Under the pieces are notes generated by a model, which ran no database searches, was not told where the DNA came from, and saw only the letters and a program-made list of their open reading frames with translations. Shown piece after piece: positions 45,706 through 54,921 of a DNA stretch of 64,000 bases. The stretch is from Paraburkholderia solisilvae (GTDB lineage Bacteria; Pseudomonadota; Gammaproteobacteria; Burkholderiales; Burkholderiaceae). The stretch is from NCBI RefSeq assembly GCF_902859875.1, contig NZ_CADIKF010000009.1:62001-126000 (forward strand). The letters run 5' to 3'. How positions within the stretch are numbered: the first letter of the stretch is position 1; each line of letters starts with the position of its first letter. The position numbers were made by a program, and so were the translations under genes.

Positions 45706-46707
45706 TCAGTTCTTGCGCCGCTGACTCAGCGCATCGAGCATGACGGCGGCGAAAATCACGCCACCTTGAATGAATTGCGTCCAGAACGGGTTCACGCCCA
45801 GCAGCGACAACCCGACATTGATCACGCCGATCAGCACGACGCCGATAAAGGTGCCGACAATCGAGCCGCGCCCGCCCGCGAGCGACGTACCGCCGATCAC
45901 GATGCCGGCGATCACCTGCAATTCGAGCCCGTTCGCGGCGGACGGCAGCGCCGAATTCAACCGTCCGGCGAGCACGATGCCCGCGATCGCCGCTGTCACG
46001 CCGGCCAGCGTGTACGTGATGAACATCACGCGCTGCACCGGAATACCGGCAAGGCGCGCGGCTTCGCGATTGCCGCCGACCGCGAACACCTGATGGCCGA
46101 ACGTGGTCTTGCGCAACAGCACGTGGCCGATCACGAATACGACGAGCATCACGATCATCGGCATCGGCAACCCGGCTATCGACTTCGCGCCGAACACGGT
46201 GAATGCGTTCGGAAAATCGAACTTCGTGCGGCCGTCGGAAATCGCGAGCGTGAGGCCGCGTCCCATCGCCATCATCGCGAGCGTGACGATAAACGGCACG
46301 AGCCGCAGCCATGCGACTGCGAAACCGTTCAGCGCGCCCACGCCCGCGCCGACTGCAAGCGCGATCGCGAGGCCGGCGAGTCCGAGCCCGAGATTGTCCG
46401 GCGTCGAACCGGCCATCAGCGTCGCCGCGACCATTCCGCTCAACGCGACGAGCGAGCCGACCGACAGGTCGATGCCCGACGTGATGATCACGAACGTGCC
46501 GCCGACCGCCGCGATGCCGACCACCGACACCTGCACCATGATGTTGGTGAGCGTGCTCGTCGTCAGAAACTCCGGCGACGCGAACGACAGCACGATGCAG
46601 ATGATGATCAGCGCCGCGAGCAGCGGCCCGATGCCGCTGCGCAACTGCCGGATCACGCGGCTCGACCACGCTTGCGTGTCGGTCTCTTTGGCTGTCGTCG
46701 AATTCAT
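45706..46707 (-). CDS. Ribose-type ABC transporter permease
   Basis: A 333-residue inner-membrane permease of the RbsC/BPD-transp_2 family with about nine to ten hydrophobic segments. Family marks: VGIAAVGGTFVIITSGIDLS, VGSLVALSGM, GGNREAARLAGIPVQRV and VIAGIVIGGTSLAGGRGSI. It pairs with the ATPase upstream through an ATGA overlap. It should form a homodimer channel for a pentose-like sugar delivered by the binding protein. Confidence 0.92.
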   Translation of the reverse strand: MNSTTAKETDTQAWSSRVIRQLRSGIGPLLAALIIICIVLSFASPEFLTTSTLTNIMVQVSVVGIAAVGGTFVIITSGIDLSVGSLVALSGMVAATLMAGSTPDNLGLGLAGLAIALAVGAGVGALNGFAVAWLRLVPFIVTLAMMAMGRGLTLAISDGRTKFDFPNAFTVFGAKSIAGLPMPMIVMLVVFVIGHVLLRKTTFGHQVFAVGGNREAARLAGIPVQRVMFITYTLAGVTAAIAGIVLAGRLNSALPSAANGLELQVIAGIVIGGTSLAGGRGSIVGTFIGVVLIGVINVGLSLLGVNPFWTQFIQGGVIFAAVMLDALSQRRKN

Positions 46708-48257
46708 GCCCCTACTCCTGTCGTCGCCCATTGGATCACCGTCTCCGAATCGGCCTTCTCGCGCGCGAGTTCGGTGACGATACGGCCGCGATACATCACC
46801 AGCACGCGGTCGGACATGCCAAGCAGTTCCGGCAACTCGGAACTCACCATCAGGACCGCGGCGCCCGCGCGCGCCATTGCGATCATGTGCGCGTAAATCT
46901 CGGTCTTCGCACCGACGTCGATGCCGCGCGTCGGTTCGTCGAGCATGATCACCGCGGGCCCGGTCGCCGTTGCGCGGCCGAGAATCACTTTCTGCTGATT
47001 GCCGCCGGACAGATTGCCGGTAATAGATAAAACCGATGGCGCACGTACCGCAAAGCGCGTGCTAGCCTCTTGCGCAAGCTTGCGTTTTCTCGTGCTGCTC
47101 ACGAAGCCGCCGGTGGCAAGCGCCTTGAGGCTCGATAGCGCGACGTTTTCCTCGATGCTCGCATCGAGCACGAGCCCTTCGAGCTTGCGGTCTTCCGCGG
47201 TATAAACGAGGCCGGCGCGCACGCCTTGCGTCGGCGAGTGATTCGAGACCTTGCGTCCGCGCACGTGTATTTCGCCATGCGTGACCTTCTGCGCGCCGAA
47301 AATTGCTTTCAGCAATTCGGTGCGGCCGGCGCCGGCAATGCCCGCGATGCCGACAATTTCCCCGGCGCGCACGCTGAAGCTCGCGTGCCGGACGACCGGC
47401 GGGCTCGCGAGGTCGCGCACCTCGAGCACGACCGGGCCGTAGTCGCGCGGCTCCCACGGGTAGAACGACTCGAGGTTGCGCGCGACCATCGCCTGCACGA
47501 GTTCCTGCTCGGTCCATTGCGCCATCGGCCGCGCGTCGACGGTCGCGCCGTCGCGCATCACCACCGCCGAATCCGCGAGTTCAAACACTTCTTCCAGATG
47601 GTGCGAGATGAAGATGATGCCCATGCCCGCCTCGCGCAACCGCCGCACCACGCGATACAGATTCGCGATGTCGTCGTGTTGAAGCGCGGCGGTCGGCTCG
47701 TCCATCACGAGAATGCGCGCGTCGCGCGCGAGCGCCTTCGCGACTTCGACGAGTTGCCGCCGGTTCAGCGGCAGATCGCCGAGCCGCATGGACGGCGGCA
47801 CGTCGTCGAGCCCGACTTGCGCGAGCGCTTCACGCGCGCGCCGCTCGGCGGTACGCCGGTTCACGAAGCCGCCGCTCGCCGGCATGCGGCCGAGGAACAG
47901 GTTCTCGGCCACTGTCATATCGTTGACGAGCGACAGTTCCTGATAGATCACCGCGACGCCTGCGTCGATGGCCGCATGCGTGCCGCGCGCGAGCGGCACA
48001 CCGTTGATCTCGATCGTGCCTTCGTCCGGCTCGTACGCGCCCGACAAGGTTTTGATCAGCGACGATTTGCCCGCGCCGTTCTCGCCGACAATCGCCATCA
48101 CATGCCCTGCATGCAGCGTGAGGCAGACGCCGCGCAGCGCCTTCACACCCGGAAAGCTCTTGACGATGCCTTCCATATGCAGCAACGGCGGCTTGCCGTC
48201 CGCGCCCGGCTGAGCGCGAACCGCGGCCGCATGCTGCGAATCCGTTCCGGCATTCAT
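46704..48257 (-). CDS. Ribose-type ABC transporter ATPase (two nucleotide-binding domains)
   Basis: A 517-residue RbsA-like ATPase with two ABC domains. The first has Walker A VGENGAGKSSL and Walker B ILVMDEPTAAL; its signature position reads LPLNRRQLVEVA, weaker than LSGGQ, as is common in sugar ATPases. The second has a degenerate Walker A (GIAGAGRTEL) and a clear signature LSGGNQQKV with DEPTRGID. The second site is thus probably non-canonical. It works with the downstream permease and the upstream binding protein. Confidence 0.92.
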   Translation of the reverse strand: MNAGTDSQHAAAVRAQPGADGKPPLLHMEGIVKSFPGVKALRGVCLTLHAGHVMAIVGENGAGKSSLIKTLSGAYEPDEGTIEINGVPLARGTHAAIDAGVAVIYQELSLVNDMTVAENLFLGRMPASGGFVNRRTAERRAREALAQVGLDDVPPSMRLGDLPLNRRQLVEVAKALARDARILVMDEPTAALQHDDIANLYRVVRRLREAGMGIIFISHHLEEVFELADSAVVMRDGATVDARPMAQWTEQELVQAMVARNLESFYPWEPRDYGPVVLEVRDLASPPVVRHASFSVRAGEIVGIAGIAGAGRTELLKAIFGAQKVTHGEIHVRGRKVSNHSPTQGVRAGLVYTAEDRKLEGLVLDASIEENVALSSLKALATGGFVSSTRKRKLAQEASTRFAVRAPSVLSITGNLSGGNQQKVILGRATATGPAVIMLDEPTRGIDVGAKTEIYAHMIAMARAGAAVLMVSSELPELLGMSDRVLVMYRGRIVTELAREKADSETVIQWATTGVGA

Positions 48258-48339
48258 GACTGGTTCCGTCCTGCTTCAAGATAAGAAACAGCGGCGCGCG
48301 CGCTTTTTTCAAGCGCACGCGCTGTCGCTACATTGCCGC

Positions 48340-49467
48340 TTACTGGCTCACTTCGAGCGACCACAAACCGTACTTCTTCACTTCGTCCGAATCGATATTC
48401 GCCTTGTCGATCAGCAGTGTCGGCCACGCATAATTCGCCGGCACATCCTTCTTCGCGATGTAATCCGAAATAAAGCTCAGCGATTTCGCCGCCATCTGGA
48501 TCGGGTTCTGCGAGATCGTCGCGTCCTGCTTGCCGGCGCGGATCGCGGAGAGCGCCTGCGCGGTGCCGTCCGCGCCGATCACCATGATGTGTTCCTTGTC
48601 GCCGAGCGGCTTGTAGCGGCCCGCGTTGTCGATCGCCTTTTCCGCGCCGACGGTGTTGTCGTCGTTTGCACCGAACACCGCGTCGATTTGCGGGAATTTC
48701 TGCAGGATATTGGTCATCGCATTCAGCGACTTCTCCTGATCGAAACCGCCCTCCTGGCGTGCGACGACCTTGATATCCGGATACTTCGCGATCTCGTCGC
48801 TAAAGCCCTTCTCACGGTCGGTGGCCGCCGTCGTGCCGACGAGGCCGATCAGGTCGACCACGTTGCCCTTCGGCGAGCCATAGCGCGCCTTCAGCTGATC
48901 GGCGATCCACTTCGCGCCGGTCGCGCCGAGCGCGACATTGTCCGATGCGACAAACGACGTCACCTTGCCGCCATCGGAGCCGCGGTCGAGCGTAAAGACC
49001 GGCACGCCCATCTGGTTCGCCTTCTGCACGGCGGGGATGATCGCCTTTGAATCGATCGGGTTGAGCACCAGCGCGCTCACGCCCTGGCTCAGCAGATTGA
49101 TCGCGTCGTTGACCTGTTGCTGCGCATCGCCGTTCGCATTGGTTTGCACGAGCTCGAAGCCTTCCGTCTTCGCACCTTTCTCGACGCCGAGCTTCAGGCC
49201 GACGAAGAACGCGTTGTTCAGCGTCGATACCGAGAAGCCGATTTTGGTCTTGCCGCCGTTCGCGCCGCCTGCGCCACCCGATGCGGCGGGCGCCGCGCTT
49301 GCCATGGCCGAGCCGCTTGCGCCCGTATCGCTTGCCGCGCTACTGCCCGACGACGGCGACTCGCTTTTCGAACAGCCGCTCAACGCGGCAGCGGCGCACA
49401 GCAGCAGCGCGGCTGCCGACGGGCCGAAGGGGGTCCAGCGATCGAATCTTCCTGCGTTCCAGGCCAT
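48340..49467 (-). CDS. Ribose-type ABC substrate-binding protein
   Basis: A 375-residue periplasmic binding protein of the RbsB family. It begins with a lipoprotein-like signal (CAAAALSGCSKSES) and a Ser/Ala/Gly-rich linker, then the binding domain starting KIGFSVSTLNNAFFVGLKLG. Motifs include VNDAINLLSQGVSALVLNPID, TLDRGSDGG and IGADGTAQALSAIRAGK, with the Asp/Arg residues typical of pentose-binding pockets. I use the second ATG because GGAG lies seven bases before it. Confidence 0.9.
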   Translation of the reverse strand: MAWNAGRFDRWTPFGPSAAALLLCAAAALSGCSKSESPSSGSSAASDTGASGSAMASAAPAASGGAGGANGGKTKIGFSVSTLNNAFFVGLKLGVEKGAKTEGFELVQTNANGDAQQQVNDAINLLSQGVSALVLNPIDSKAIIPAVQKANQMGVPVFTLDRGSDGGKVTSFVASDNVALGATGAKWIADQLKARYGSPKGNVVDLIGLVGTTAATDREKGFSDEIAKYPDIKVVARQEGGFDQEKSLNAMTNILQKFPQIDAVFGANDDNTVGAEKAIDNAGRYKPLGDKEHIMVIGADGTAQALSAIRAGKQDATISQNPIQMAAKSLSFISDYIAKKDVPANYAWPTLLIDKANIDSDEVKKYGLWSLEVSQ

Positions 49468-49620
49468 GAGTGTCTCCATTGTTCAAGTTGTGGCGCCTGC
49501 CGGCACGTCCGGTCTGGCGTTCTGAAGCAAATGAAACCCTGCTAAAACCGCGCAAAAACTGCGGCAAACGGAATTGCCATGCGAAACCCGAAACCTCACG
49601 CGCGGCGCGTGCGGCGCACG

Positions 49621-50337
49621 TCAGGTTCCGTCGCCGTCGCCGCTTGCGCGGCGCAAACCATAGTTGCTGAACTTCCTTACCACCTCCGCGATTGCTTCAT
49701 CCGACAGCACCGGCGGCGGGCCGAGCTGACTGGCGAGCAGATACTGCTTCGCCAGCACTTCGACTTCGTTTGCGAGCCACAACGCCTGCGCCAGATCGCG
49801 GCCGAGTGCGATCACGCCGTGATGCGCGAGCAGGCACGCGGTACGGTCTTTCAATGCCTCGAGCGCATAGTCGGACAGCGCCTGGCTGCCGAACGTCGCA
49901 TACGGCGCGCAGCGGATCGAGTTGCCGCCCGCGGCCGCCACCATGTAGTGATGCGCGGGAATGTCCCGGCCGTGAATCGCAATCGCGGTGGCCGCGTTCG
50001 AATGGGTGTGCACGACCGCGCCGATTTCGCTGCGGGCACGCAGGATGTCGCGGTGAAAACGCCATTCGGTCGATGGACGGTGGGGCTGCGCAAATACGGG
50101 CGCATCGGCTTCGACATCGAACGGCAGCCAGACCAGTGCATCGGGGCTCAGCGCGTTCGCAGGCACACCGCTCGGCGTAATCAGCAAGCCTGCGCCACAG
50201 CGCGCGCTGACATTGCCCGAGGTGCCCTGATTGACGCCAAGCCGTTCCATCTCGCAGGCCGTGTGCACGATATCGGCACGCAACGCGGCTTCGTGCGCGC
50301 TCTGCGTGCCGGACGCGTGCGTGCGCGTGCCGTTCAT
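49621..50337 (-). CDS. Class II aldolase (fuculose-phosphate / 5-deoxyribulose-1-phosphate aldolase type)
   Basis: A 238-residue zinc aldolase of the AraD/FucA family. It has GVNQGTSGNVSAR near residue 36, STEWRFHRDIL with the catalytic Glu near 89, GAVVHTHSN (zinc His pair) near 107 and LLAHHGVIALG with the third His. Members cleave ketose-1-phosphates to dihydroxyacetone phosphate and an aldehyde. Beside MtnK- and MtnA-like genes the probable role is to split 5-deoxyribulose-1-phosphate or 5-methylthioribulose-1-phosphate. Its ATG overlaps the isomerase stop by four bases, so the two are translationally coupled. Confidence 0.88.
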   Translation of the reverse strand: MNGTRTHASGTQSAHEAALRADIVHTACEMERLGVNQGTSGNVSARCGAGLLITPSGVPANALSPDALVWLPFDVEADAPVFAQPHRPSTEWRFHRDILRARSEIGAVVHTHSNAATAIAIHGRDIPAHHYMVAAAGGNSIRCAPYATFGSQALSDYALEALKDRTACLLAHHGVIALGRDLAQALWLANEVEVLAKQYLLASQLGPPPVLSDEAIAEVVRKFSNYGLRRASGDGDGT

Positions 50338-51404
50338 GCCGCCGCTCCGAAGAGCGCGGCCAGATTCGCGTCGAACGGCGTGCGCACGATGCCGCGTTCG
50401 GTGATATAGCCGGTCACGAGATCGTGCGGCGTCACGTCGAACGCCGGATTGCGCACCTTGATGCCGTCAGGCGCGATCGGTTTGCCGCCGAGCTGCGTCA
50501 CCTCCTCGTCGCGGCGTTCTTCGATCACGATGCCGCGGCCATCCGGCGTCTGGAAATCCAGCGTCGACGACGGGCAGGCGACATAGAACGGCACATTGAA
50601 ATGGCGCGATGCAATCGCGACGCTCAGCGTGCCGATCTTGTTCGCGAAGTCGCCGTTCGCAGCGACGCGGTCCGCGCCGACGATCACCACGTCGATCAAT
50701 CGTTGCGCCATCAACGACGCGGCCATGCTGTCGGTGATCAGCGTGACGTCGACGCCAGCTTGCTGCAGTTCGTATGCGGTGAGCCGCGCGCCTTGCAATA
50801 GCGGCCGCGTTTCATCCGCATAGACACGAAATGCGATGCCTTCGCGTTGCGCGGTGTAAATCGGCGCGGTGGCGGTGCCCAGACCGGTGGTCGCAAGCGC
50901 GCCTGCATTGCAGTGAGTCAGCACGCCGCATCCGGCGGTGATGAGCGGCAAGCCGTGCCGGCCAATGCCTTCGCAAAGCGCTTCATCTTCGCGATGGATG
51001 CGTGTCGCTTCTTCGACCAGTGCGCGATAGAGCGCCAGCGTGTCGGTGACGCGCGCGCGTTCCGCTGCGCGCAGCATGCGCTTCAGGCTCCAGCTGAGAT
51101 TGACCGCGGTCGGACGCGCGCCGTCGAGATAGGCGGCCTGCTCGTTCAATGCCGTACGAAATGCATCGAGCGGCAGATGTCGCACGCGCTGCACCGCGAC
51201 GCACAAACCATAAGCGGCCGCGACGCCGATCGCCGGCGCGCCGCGCACGCGCAATTCGTGAATCGCGCGCCAGACATCCTGCGCGGTACGCAGTGTCTCG
51301 ACGACGGTCTCGCGAGGCAGGCGCGTCTGGTCGAGAATCCGCAGACAGTCGTCGTCCCACGCGAGCGTGGCCGGCAAATTCGTGAAAGGCGACGGCGAAA
51401 CCAT
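50334..51404 (-). CDS. mtnA: MtnA-like aldose-1-phosphate isomerase
   Basis: MtnA isomerises 5-methylthioribose-1-phosphate to the ribulose-1-phosphate; homologues do this for 5-deoxyribose-1-phosphate. The 356-residue protein contains AIHELRVRGAPAIGVAAAYG, ILTHCNAGALAT-like VLTHCNAGALATTGLGTA with the catalytic Cys, and IVGADRVAANGDFANKIGT with the catalytic Asp, plus PFYVACPSSTLD. I start it at MVSPSPFTN with GGAG five bases upstream. It lies between the kinase and the aldolase genes. Confidence 0.92.
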   Translation of the reverse strand: MVSPSPFTNLPATLAWDDDCLRILDQTRLPRETVVETLRTAQDVWRAIHELRVRGAPAIGVAAAYGLCVAVQRVRHLPLDAFRTALNEQAAYLDGARPTAVNLSWSLKRMLRAAERARVTDTLALYRALVEEATRIHREDEALCEGIGRHGLPLITAGCGVLTHCNAGALATTGLGTATAPIYTAQREGIAFRVYADETRPLLQGARLTAYELQQAGVDVTLITDSMAASLMAQRLIDVVIVGADRVAANGDFANKIGTLSVAIASRHFNVPFYVACPSSTLDFQTPDGRGIVIEERRDEEVTQLGGKPIAPDGIKVRNPAFDVTPHDLVTGYITERGIVRTPFDANLAALFGAAA

Positions 51405-51526
51405 GCGTGCTCCGATGCTAAATGACACGGTGTAATGAAAACCTTGTTACGGCCGGCGAGAAAACAGCCGGTTGTGGCTGCACGATGCGCTGACGAGCGG
51501 CGTGCTTGAGCGACTTCGCGACTTCG

Positions 51527-52798
51527 CTACGTCGATGCATAGTGCGTTGCCTGTATCTCGCGAGCCAGCGCGATAACGTCGTCGATGCCCGCAATCGCAT
51601 GCCGCTCGACGAGCAGCCGCTCCGCGCAGCGCAGCGCGCGCACTTCGACCGTCGCCCGAAGCGCTTCATCGGCAATGCTGGTCACGTCCGCAACCTTTGC
51701 CATGCCGACAATGCGCCGAATCATCTTGCAGCCCGCAAAGCCGAGCGATGCCGCGAAAAGCCGTTGCATAAAGTGCGTGCGAAACGCTTCGGCGCACGCG
51801 CCGCGATGGTCGTCGCCGATAAAGCGGCTTTTGCGGCGGCTTTCGTGTTCACGCCATAACGCGACAAACTGGTCCGCAAAGCCGCTCCAGATGAGCGTCG
51901 CCTGGTCGAGCAGCCAGTCGCGATACGGCGCTTTAGCGTTCACTCGCGCATGCCGGTCATGCCAGTCGCGCGAGAAATACGCGAGCAGCAGATTGGCGAG
52001 CACCGCACCGATATCGAAGCCCATCGGCCCATAGAACGCGAACTCCGGGTCGATCACATAGGTCTCGTCCTGGTTGACCATGATCGAGCCGGTGTGCAGA
52101 TCGCCGTGCAGCAGGGTTTCCGCATCGTTCATAAACGACCATTTCATTTCGCCCACCGCGACGCGCAACGCGGGCGACGCCCACAGCCGCTCGATCTCCG
52201 CGCGCGGAAACGCGGCGCTATAGGCATTGGACGGGTGATCTTCGAACGGATAGGTAAAGACAAGGTCTTCGGTGATCTTGCACAACTCGCTGTTGATCGC
52301 GGCACTGACCGCCTGCTTCTTCACATCGGGTGCGAGGTACAGGTCGGAGCCGAAGAACAGCGTGTGTGCAAGATAAGTGGACAGATGAGCAGCCAGCTTC
52401 GGGTAGACGACGCCCTCCATCAACCCTTGCCGCAGGATCCGATGCGACGACAGGCGCTGCATCACCATCAGGAAGCGCTCGCTGTCGGCGTGATACACGC
52501 GTGGCACATGCTGCGGACACAATGCGCCGAAGCGCCGCAGCGCGGCCACTTCGCGCTCCATCCGGTGCCGCGTCAACGGCCAGCTCTTGCCGACCAGACG
52601 CAGAAACGGCGGCGCCTGCTTGACGACGACACTCTTCTCCGGCGTCTTCGCATTGCTCGCGAAGTAGACGAAGTTCAGGTTGCCGTCGCCGACCTCGGCA
52701 ATATCGAGTTCGCCGGGCTCGTTCAGCAGTGCATAGACGCAAGGCACACTGCGCAGATAAGCCGATAGCTCGTCACAACTCATTGCCTCAAATTCCAT
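51527..52798 (-). CDS. mtnK: MtnK-like methylthioribose / deoxyribose kinase
   Basis: An aminoglycoside-phosphotransferase-fold kinase. The 423-residue protein shows VGDGNLNFVYFA (nucleotide loop), VVKQAPPFLRLVG (catalytic-core Lys), LLHGDLHTGSIMV with the catalytic Asp, and VIDPEFAFYGPMGFDIG, all diagnostic of MtnK. MtnK phosphorylates 5-methylthioribose at O1; relatives act on 5-deoxyribose. GGAGGAG precedes the ATG. Followed by the isomerase after 122 bp, and preceded by a GntR regulator, it should be the first enzyme of the pathway. Confidence 0.92.
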   Translation of the reverse strand: MEFEAMSCDELSAYLRSVPCVYALLNEPGELDIAEVGDGNLNFVYFASNAKTPEKSVVVKQAPPFLRLVGKSWPLTRHRMEREVAALRRFGALCPQHVPRVYHADSERFLMVMQRLSSHRILRQGLMEGVVYPKLAAHLSTYLAHTLFFGSDLYLAPDVKKQAVSAAINSELCKITEDLVFTYPFEDHPSNAYSAAFPRAEIERLWASPALRVAVGEMKWSFMNDAETLLHGDLHTGSIMVNQDETYVIDPEFAFYGPMGFDIGAVLANLLLAYFSRDWHDRHARVNAKAPYRDWLLDQATLIWSGFADQFVALWREHESRRKSRFIGDDHRGACAEAFRTHFMQRLFAASLGFAGCKMIRRIVGMAKVADVTSIADEALRATVEVRALRCAERLLVERHAIAGIDDVIALAREIQATHYAST

Positions 52799-52873
52799 GG
52801 ACTGTCTCCTCCACGGTTGAACCGCAATGCCTGGTTGGCCGGCGTGATGCCGAGGGGGTGACCCGCTACGGCT

Positions 52874-53593
52874 TTATCGCTTCTTGCGAACCAGATCGAA
52901 CTTGAAGATGCTCGTGTTGTAGTAGTCGTTGCTGTAGCAAAGCGGCTCGCCGCTTTGATCGAAATCCACTTCATCCAGCAGCAGGAACAGGCCGAAGCCG
53001 TCGCCCAGCTCCGGCAGGTCGCGCGGCGTCAGGATGGTCGGCTGGATCGACGTATGCGTGTGCGACAGCCGGCGGCCCGTGCGCGCAAACATCGCAAACA
53101 GCGATTCACCAAGATCGCCGCCGGCCGCGTCGAAGACCGCCTTCGGCACGGTATCGATGCAATATGCGGCAATTGCGTCGTCGGCGCAGCGAACGCGTTC
53201 GATGCGCACGCATTCGTCGCCGACGTTCAGACGCAGTTTGCCGGCGAGACTCTCCGATGCCTTGATGTGCTCGAACTGGATCCGGCAGGTGGACGGAACG
53301 GCGCCGACGCTGCGAATCATGTCGGTGACAGACATCAGATCATCGAGGCCGCCTTGCAGCTTCAACGAAATTTGTCTGATGAAGGTGCCGCGCCCCTGGA
53401 CCCGCGCGAGCAGACCGTGAGAAATCATCTGCGCGACCGCTTCCCGCAGACTCGACCGGCCGACCCCCAGCAGCTCGCAAAGCTCCATTTCAGTGGGGAT
53501 CTGATCACCCGGCTTGAGCGAGCGCTCGCGGATCATCGACATCAGCGATTCCTGAATCTTCTCGCTCATCGAGTGTTCGACGGACAGACGCAT
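52874..53593 (-). CDS. GntR-family regulator with UTRA domain, probable regulator of the sugar operon
   Basis: A 239-residue regulator with an N-terminal winged helix (GDQIPTEMELCELLGVGRSS, then LREAVAQMISHGLLARVQGR) and a C-terminal UTRA domain (about 85-235, including GDECVRIERVRCADD and LLDEVDFDQSGEPLCY). UTRA domains sense small ligands such as sugar phosphates. It is the first gene of a nine-gene operon of kinase, isomerase, aldolase, importer and DhaKL. An 18-bp palindrome lies about 35 bp upstream of its start. Confidence 0.88.
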   Translation of the reverse strand: MRLSVEHSMSEKIQESLMSMIRERSLKPGDQIPTEMELCELLGVGRSSLREAVAQMISHGLLARVQGRGTFIRQISLKLQGGLDDLMSVTDMIRSVGAVPSTCRIQFEHIKASESLAGKLRLNVGDECVRIERVRCADDAIAAYCIDTVPKAVFDAAGGDLGESLFAMFARTGRRLSHTHTSIQPTILTPRDLPELGDGFGLFLLLDEVDFDQSGEPLCYSNDYYNTSIFKFDLVRKKR

Positions 53594-53627
53594 GGAGTGG
53601 CCAAGAGTATGCTGACCGACCGAATAT

Positions 53628-53645
53628 ACATCAGATGTCTGATGT
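53628..53645. promoter_or_regulatory. 18-bp palindrome upstream of the GntR gene, candidate operator
   Basis: ACATCAGA-TG-TCTGATGT has perfect 8-bp arms with a 2-bp centre. It sits in the divergent region between the GntR gene (minus) and the YjbQ gene (plus). It is a good candidate for the site through which the regulator controls itself and the operon. Confidence 0.75.
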
Positions 53646-53813
53646 TTCAGTGGGTGTTTACCCGGGTTGGATAGCGGTCAGGTTGACGATGCCGCACGCG
53701 GCGCCGATTGCTGCGGATGCACATCGCCCTCTATGCTGTGACGTATGCGAACGCGCGAGGCAATCGCTGCGACGATGGTCGAGCGCGCACCTTCAGCATC
53801 AGGAGAAGATTCC

Positions 53814-54233
53814 ATGCAACAGGCGATTCATCATCTGCACGTTCGCGCGCGTGCGCGCGGACTCGTCGATGTCACGAAGCAGATCAGGGAGTTTGTCGCC
53901 GAACAGGCAATCGAAGTCGGGCTGCTGACGGTTTTCTGCCGCCATACGTCGGCTTCGTTGCTGATTCAGGAGAATGCGGACCCGTCGGTGCGCAGGGATA
54001 TCGAGCGGTACTTCGCGACCATCGCGCCGGAAGACGCGCATCGCTATGAGCACGATACCGAGGGACTCGACGATATGCCCGCGCATTTGCGCGCGGCGTT
54101 GACGCAAGTGCAGTTGTCGGTGCCGGTCGAGGAAGGTGCGTTAGTGCTCGGCACGTGGCAAGGCATCTACCTGTTCGAGCATCGGCGTGAGCCGTCGACG
54201 CGCGATGTCGTGCTGCATCTGATCGGGACTTAG
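53814..54233 (+). CDS. YjbQ-family protein (secondary thiamine-phosphate synthase-like)
   Basis: A 139-residue single-domain UPF0047/YjbQ protein. It contains LTVFCRHTSASLLIQENADP and GTWQGIYLFEHRREPSTRDV, the two conserved blocks. Members have weak thiamine-phosphate-synthase activity; the physiological role is unclear. GGAG lies 9 bases before the ATG. It is divergent from the GntR gene and probably unrelated to the sugar operon. Confidence 0.88.
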   Translation: MQQAIHHLHVRARARGLVDVTKQIREFVAEQAIEVGLLTVFCRHTSASLLIQENADPSVRRDIERYFATIAPEDAHRYEHDTEGLDDMPAHLRAALTQVQLSVPVEEGALVLGTWQGIYLFEHRREPSTRDVVLHLIGT

Positions 54234-54308
54234 GCGGGAAGCACAGCAGCGCTGGATCATGCGCCGCCTGTGCTTCTGGTGCCCGATAGGCTTGCTATGT
54301 GCGTCAGG

Positions 54309-54503
54309 TCATTCTTCGAGACGCTTCAACTCGTCGTGCGCCAGCTTCTCGAGTTCTTTTAGCGTGAAATCGTTGACGTTCATGCTGGCCTCAAAGTGAA
54401 TCTGCACTTTGGCCGACTCCCCTGCGGGATTTTGCAGAACGACGAAGACCGCATTCGGATGTACGTCGCGATTGATGGTGACAGCTGTAATTCTGAGCGT
54501 CAT
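54309..54503 (-). CDS. Small hypothetical protein
   Basis: A 64-residue protein starting MTLRITAVTINRDVHPNAVF, with a strand-rich first half and an amphipathic C-terminal helix (TLKELEKLAHDELKRLEE). No family recognised. It lies on the minus strand in a run of two small genes. Confidence 0.55.
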   Translation of the reverse strand: MTLRITAVTINRDVHPNAVFVVLQNPAGESAKVQIHFEASMNVNDFTLKELEKLAHDELKRLEE

Positions 54504-54687
54504 TCGCCCCTCCCCGGTTTTCACATTCTTTTAGCTTACCCGAAGCCGCGATGCGATGAAACTTGTAAGCAAGGACGATCGTTTCGGACTTGCGGGGTGC
54601 GTCAATTTGTCTCCTCCATCATGCCGCAGCTGTGCATCGCCACTACAGCGTTGTCGCCTCTCCTACGGTTTAACGCAACGATGCCGG

Positions 54688-54921
54688 TTAGTGCGCCGTA
54701 TGCCATTCGTCAATCGACGAAACGGCTTTGTGCTCTACCATGCTCATCGCCATCAGCACGTCGATTTTCAACCTCGGGAAAGTGAGTTCGACGCCCGGAA
54801 TATGGGCTTGCCGCGTACGCTCTTCAATGCCCTCAATGGTGGCTTCGCAATGCCATTGAGTGCCTGACGCGTCCGGCGCCGTGTCGACAGTGACTCGAAA
54901 GCCACGGTGATCGAATGCCAT
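54688..54921 (-). CDS. Small hypothetical protein
   Basis: A 77-residue protein starting MAFDHRGFRVTVDTAPDASG, with GGAGG five bases before the ATG. The sequence TQWHCEATIEGIEERTRQAH looks beta-rich. It resembles small conserved hypotheticals of Burkholderiaceae, but I assign no function. Confidence 0.65.
   Translation of the reverse strand: MAFDHRGFRVTVDTAPDASGTQWHCEATIEGIEERTRQAHIPGVELTFPRLKIDVLMAMSMVEHKAVSSIDEWHTAH

Noticed and set aside
44639..46669. Long minus-strand frame of 676 codons across dhaK and the permease
   Set aside because: Arg-rich out-of-frame shadow; the overlapping DhaK and permease frames have intact family motifs.
49621..52798. Classical methionine salvage pathway
   Set aside because: MtnK and MtnA are present, but MtnB, MtnC/MtnD and MtnW-type genes are not adjacent; the class II aldolase fits cleavage to DHAP better.
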